64,000 nucleotides of DNA. Origin: Saprospiraceae bacterium. Lineage in GTDB: Bacteria > Bacteroidota > Bacteroidia > Chitinophagales > Saprospiraceae. This document shows positions 63,206 to 64,000 of this stretch, piece after piece. The notes beneath the pieces were generated by a model that was not told the DNA's origin, made no database searches, and saw nothing but the letters and a program-made list of their open reading frames with translations. The stretch lies in assembly GCA_016787575.1 (NCBI GenBank), contig JAEUUO010000009.1:62001-126000 (forward strand), written 5' to 3'. The position numbers and the translations under genes were made by a program. The first letter of the stretch is position 1; each line of letters begins with the position of its first letter.

Positions 63206-64000
63206 ATGCCTCGTATAATTTATACTTGCAAATTATTTTGTTTTTGCCTGATCTTTTCAGCTGAAACCAGCGCACAATTGGATAGTTCCATACAATACAG
63301 TTTGCAGTTATATGCTAAAAACCATCAATGGGATAGTATAAATAAGTATTTGTATAAATTTGCTAAACGGCAATATAACGAGCGCAAGCTAACTGATGTC
63401 ACATGTAAGCAATATCTTGAATGGATTCACCAACTGGAAAAAAATAATGCCAGTCGAGTTCAGATTCGGATAGCCTATATGAATTTTGCGAATGTCATCA
63501 GCAAGCATAAGTCTGAAATTGCATCTCTTAAATATTTACTCATTGCTCATTCTTTGGTAGATGATTTATTTTGCCTTGATAAGTATGCCTGGTTTGTTGA
63601 AAATAGTATAGCCAACATTTACAATATGCTTGACGACTTGGAGAAATCTCAATATTTTCATGGACTGACGCGGAATGCTTTGGAGTTTTCAGAAGATTAT
63701 AAAAATCTGAGCAGAACATATACGAATCTTGGAACTTTATATCATACCAGCGGTGATTTACATAAGGCAATGATTGCTTTATATAATGGGCTTCAACTAG
63801 CAAATGAAGAGAATTATTACCAGGGAATTTTTTCTAACGAGATCGGACTTGTCGAATCTTACTTATCTTTAGATTCTTTCAAGCTTGCTCAAAAATTACT
63901 GTACGATGCAAATTTTATTATTGATTCTACACCAGTAAATAAACAAGTTGAAAATAGATATAATTATAACAAAAATCAAGCCTTATTGTATTTTAAGTTA
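63206..64000 (+). CDS. Secreted tetratricopeptide-repeat protein (cut by window edge)
   Basis: The frame is open from the ATG at 63206 to the window end. It has a signal peptide (IIYTCKLFCFCLIFSAETSA), then TPR-like helix pairs, for example YNMLDDLEKSQYFHGLTRNA, LSRTYTNLGTLYHTSGDLHK, AMIALYNGLQLANEENYYQG and ESYLSLDSFKLAQKLLYDAN. Secreted TPR proteins divergent from an ECF sigma/anti-sigma pair often end in a CHAT peptidase domain in Bacteroidota, but the C-terminus is outside the window, so this is only a guess. Confidence 0.8.
   Translation, partial: MPRIIYTCKLFCFCLIFSAETSAQLDSSIQYSLQLYAKNHQWDSINKYLYKFAKRQYNERKLTDVTCKQYLEWIHQLEKNNASRVQIRIAYMNFANVISKHKSEIASLKYLLIAHSLVDDLFCLDKYAWFVENSIANIYNMLDDLEKSQYFHGLTRNALEFSEDYKNLSRTYTNLGTLYHTSGDLHKAMIALYNGLQLANEENYYQGIFSNEIGLVESYLSLDSFKLAQKLLYDANFIIDSTPVNKQVENRYNYNKNQALLYFKL

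Overview
This window is AT-rich chromosomal DNA from a member of the Bacteroidota. The evidence is: many secreted proteins ending in a type IX secretion system (T9SS) C-terminal sorting domain with the usual PNPA-type motif; promoters with a TAnnTTTG -7 box; paired OmpH/Skp genes beside murI; a DUF4294 protein; a large SecA with a SEC-C tail; and a mevalonate-pathway decarboxylase. My best guess is a Saprospiria-like lineage, but that is inference. I saw no rRNA, tRNA, CRISPR array, insertion sequence or prophage.

Layout. 1-5352 (minus) is an envelope and housekeeping cluster: GT4 and GT39 glycosyltransferases, a cysteine-proteinase-fold protein, a GNAT, a Cdd1-like HhH protein and an LTA-synthase-type sulfatase-fold enzyme. 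5641-9792 holds a two-TM protein, two T9SS-type secreted proteins and a YjbR-like protein. 10101-14648 is a four-gene secreted/lipoprotein operon behind a conserved leader, followed by an orphan antitoxin-like gene. 15041-29945 is mixed: tandem secreted amidohydrolases, DUF4294, mvaD, murI, two OmpH genes, a non-coding stretch with a possible decayed gene, hutH, a PagL-like lipid A deacylase, an M48 lipoprotein protease, a 74-bp tandem repeat, an SPFH protein and a GT4. 30010-37445 is a second secreted-protein operon behind a second copy of the same leader, plus an Omp28-like T9SS protein. 37547-49525 is housekeeping: tmk, a CBS/HlyC transporter, an ECF sigma factor, the secA-SPOR-rodA-tgt-lptF/G run, DUF2062 and a phospholipase D. 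49950-60765 holds a membrane patatin and a two-component locus. 60862-64000 holds an outer-membrane-like protein and an ECF sigma/anti-sigma pair divergent from a secreted TPR protein cut by the window edge.

Most interesting signals. (1) Three promoters at 52.3, 56.2 and 57.3 kb carry the same palindrome TATAAC-N4-GTTATA exactly 31 nt from the end of the -7 box. They flank a histidine kinase and a NarL-type response regulator, and appear to define a small regulon of an outer-membrane-like protein, a membrane-anchored LCPPKC-tail protein, the response regulator operon and a large cohesin/dockerin-like T9SS protein. (2) Two 200-nt leaders 20 kb apart align with constant spacing. Each has a T10-T12 run between the -33 and -7 boxes and a hairpin about 85 nt after the promoter. 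(3) The tRNA-guanine transglycosylase appears to have lost all four zinc ligands. (4) Two of the three amidohydrolase modules lack the HxH metal motif. Everything here comes from reading the sequence; family names come from motif recognition and not from a database search.
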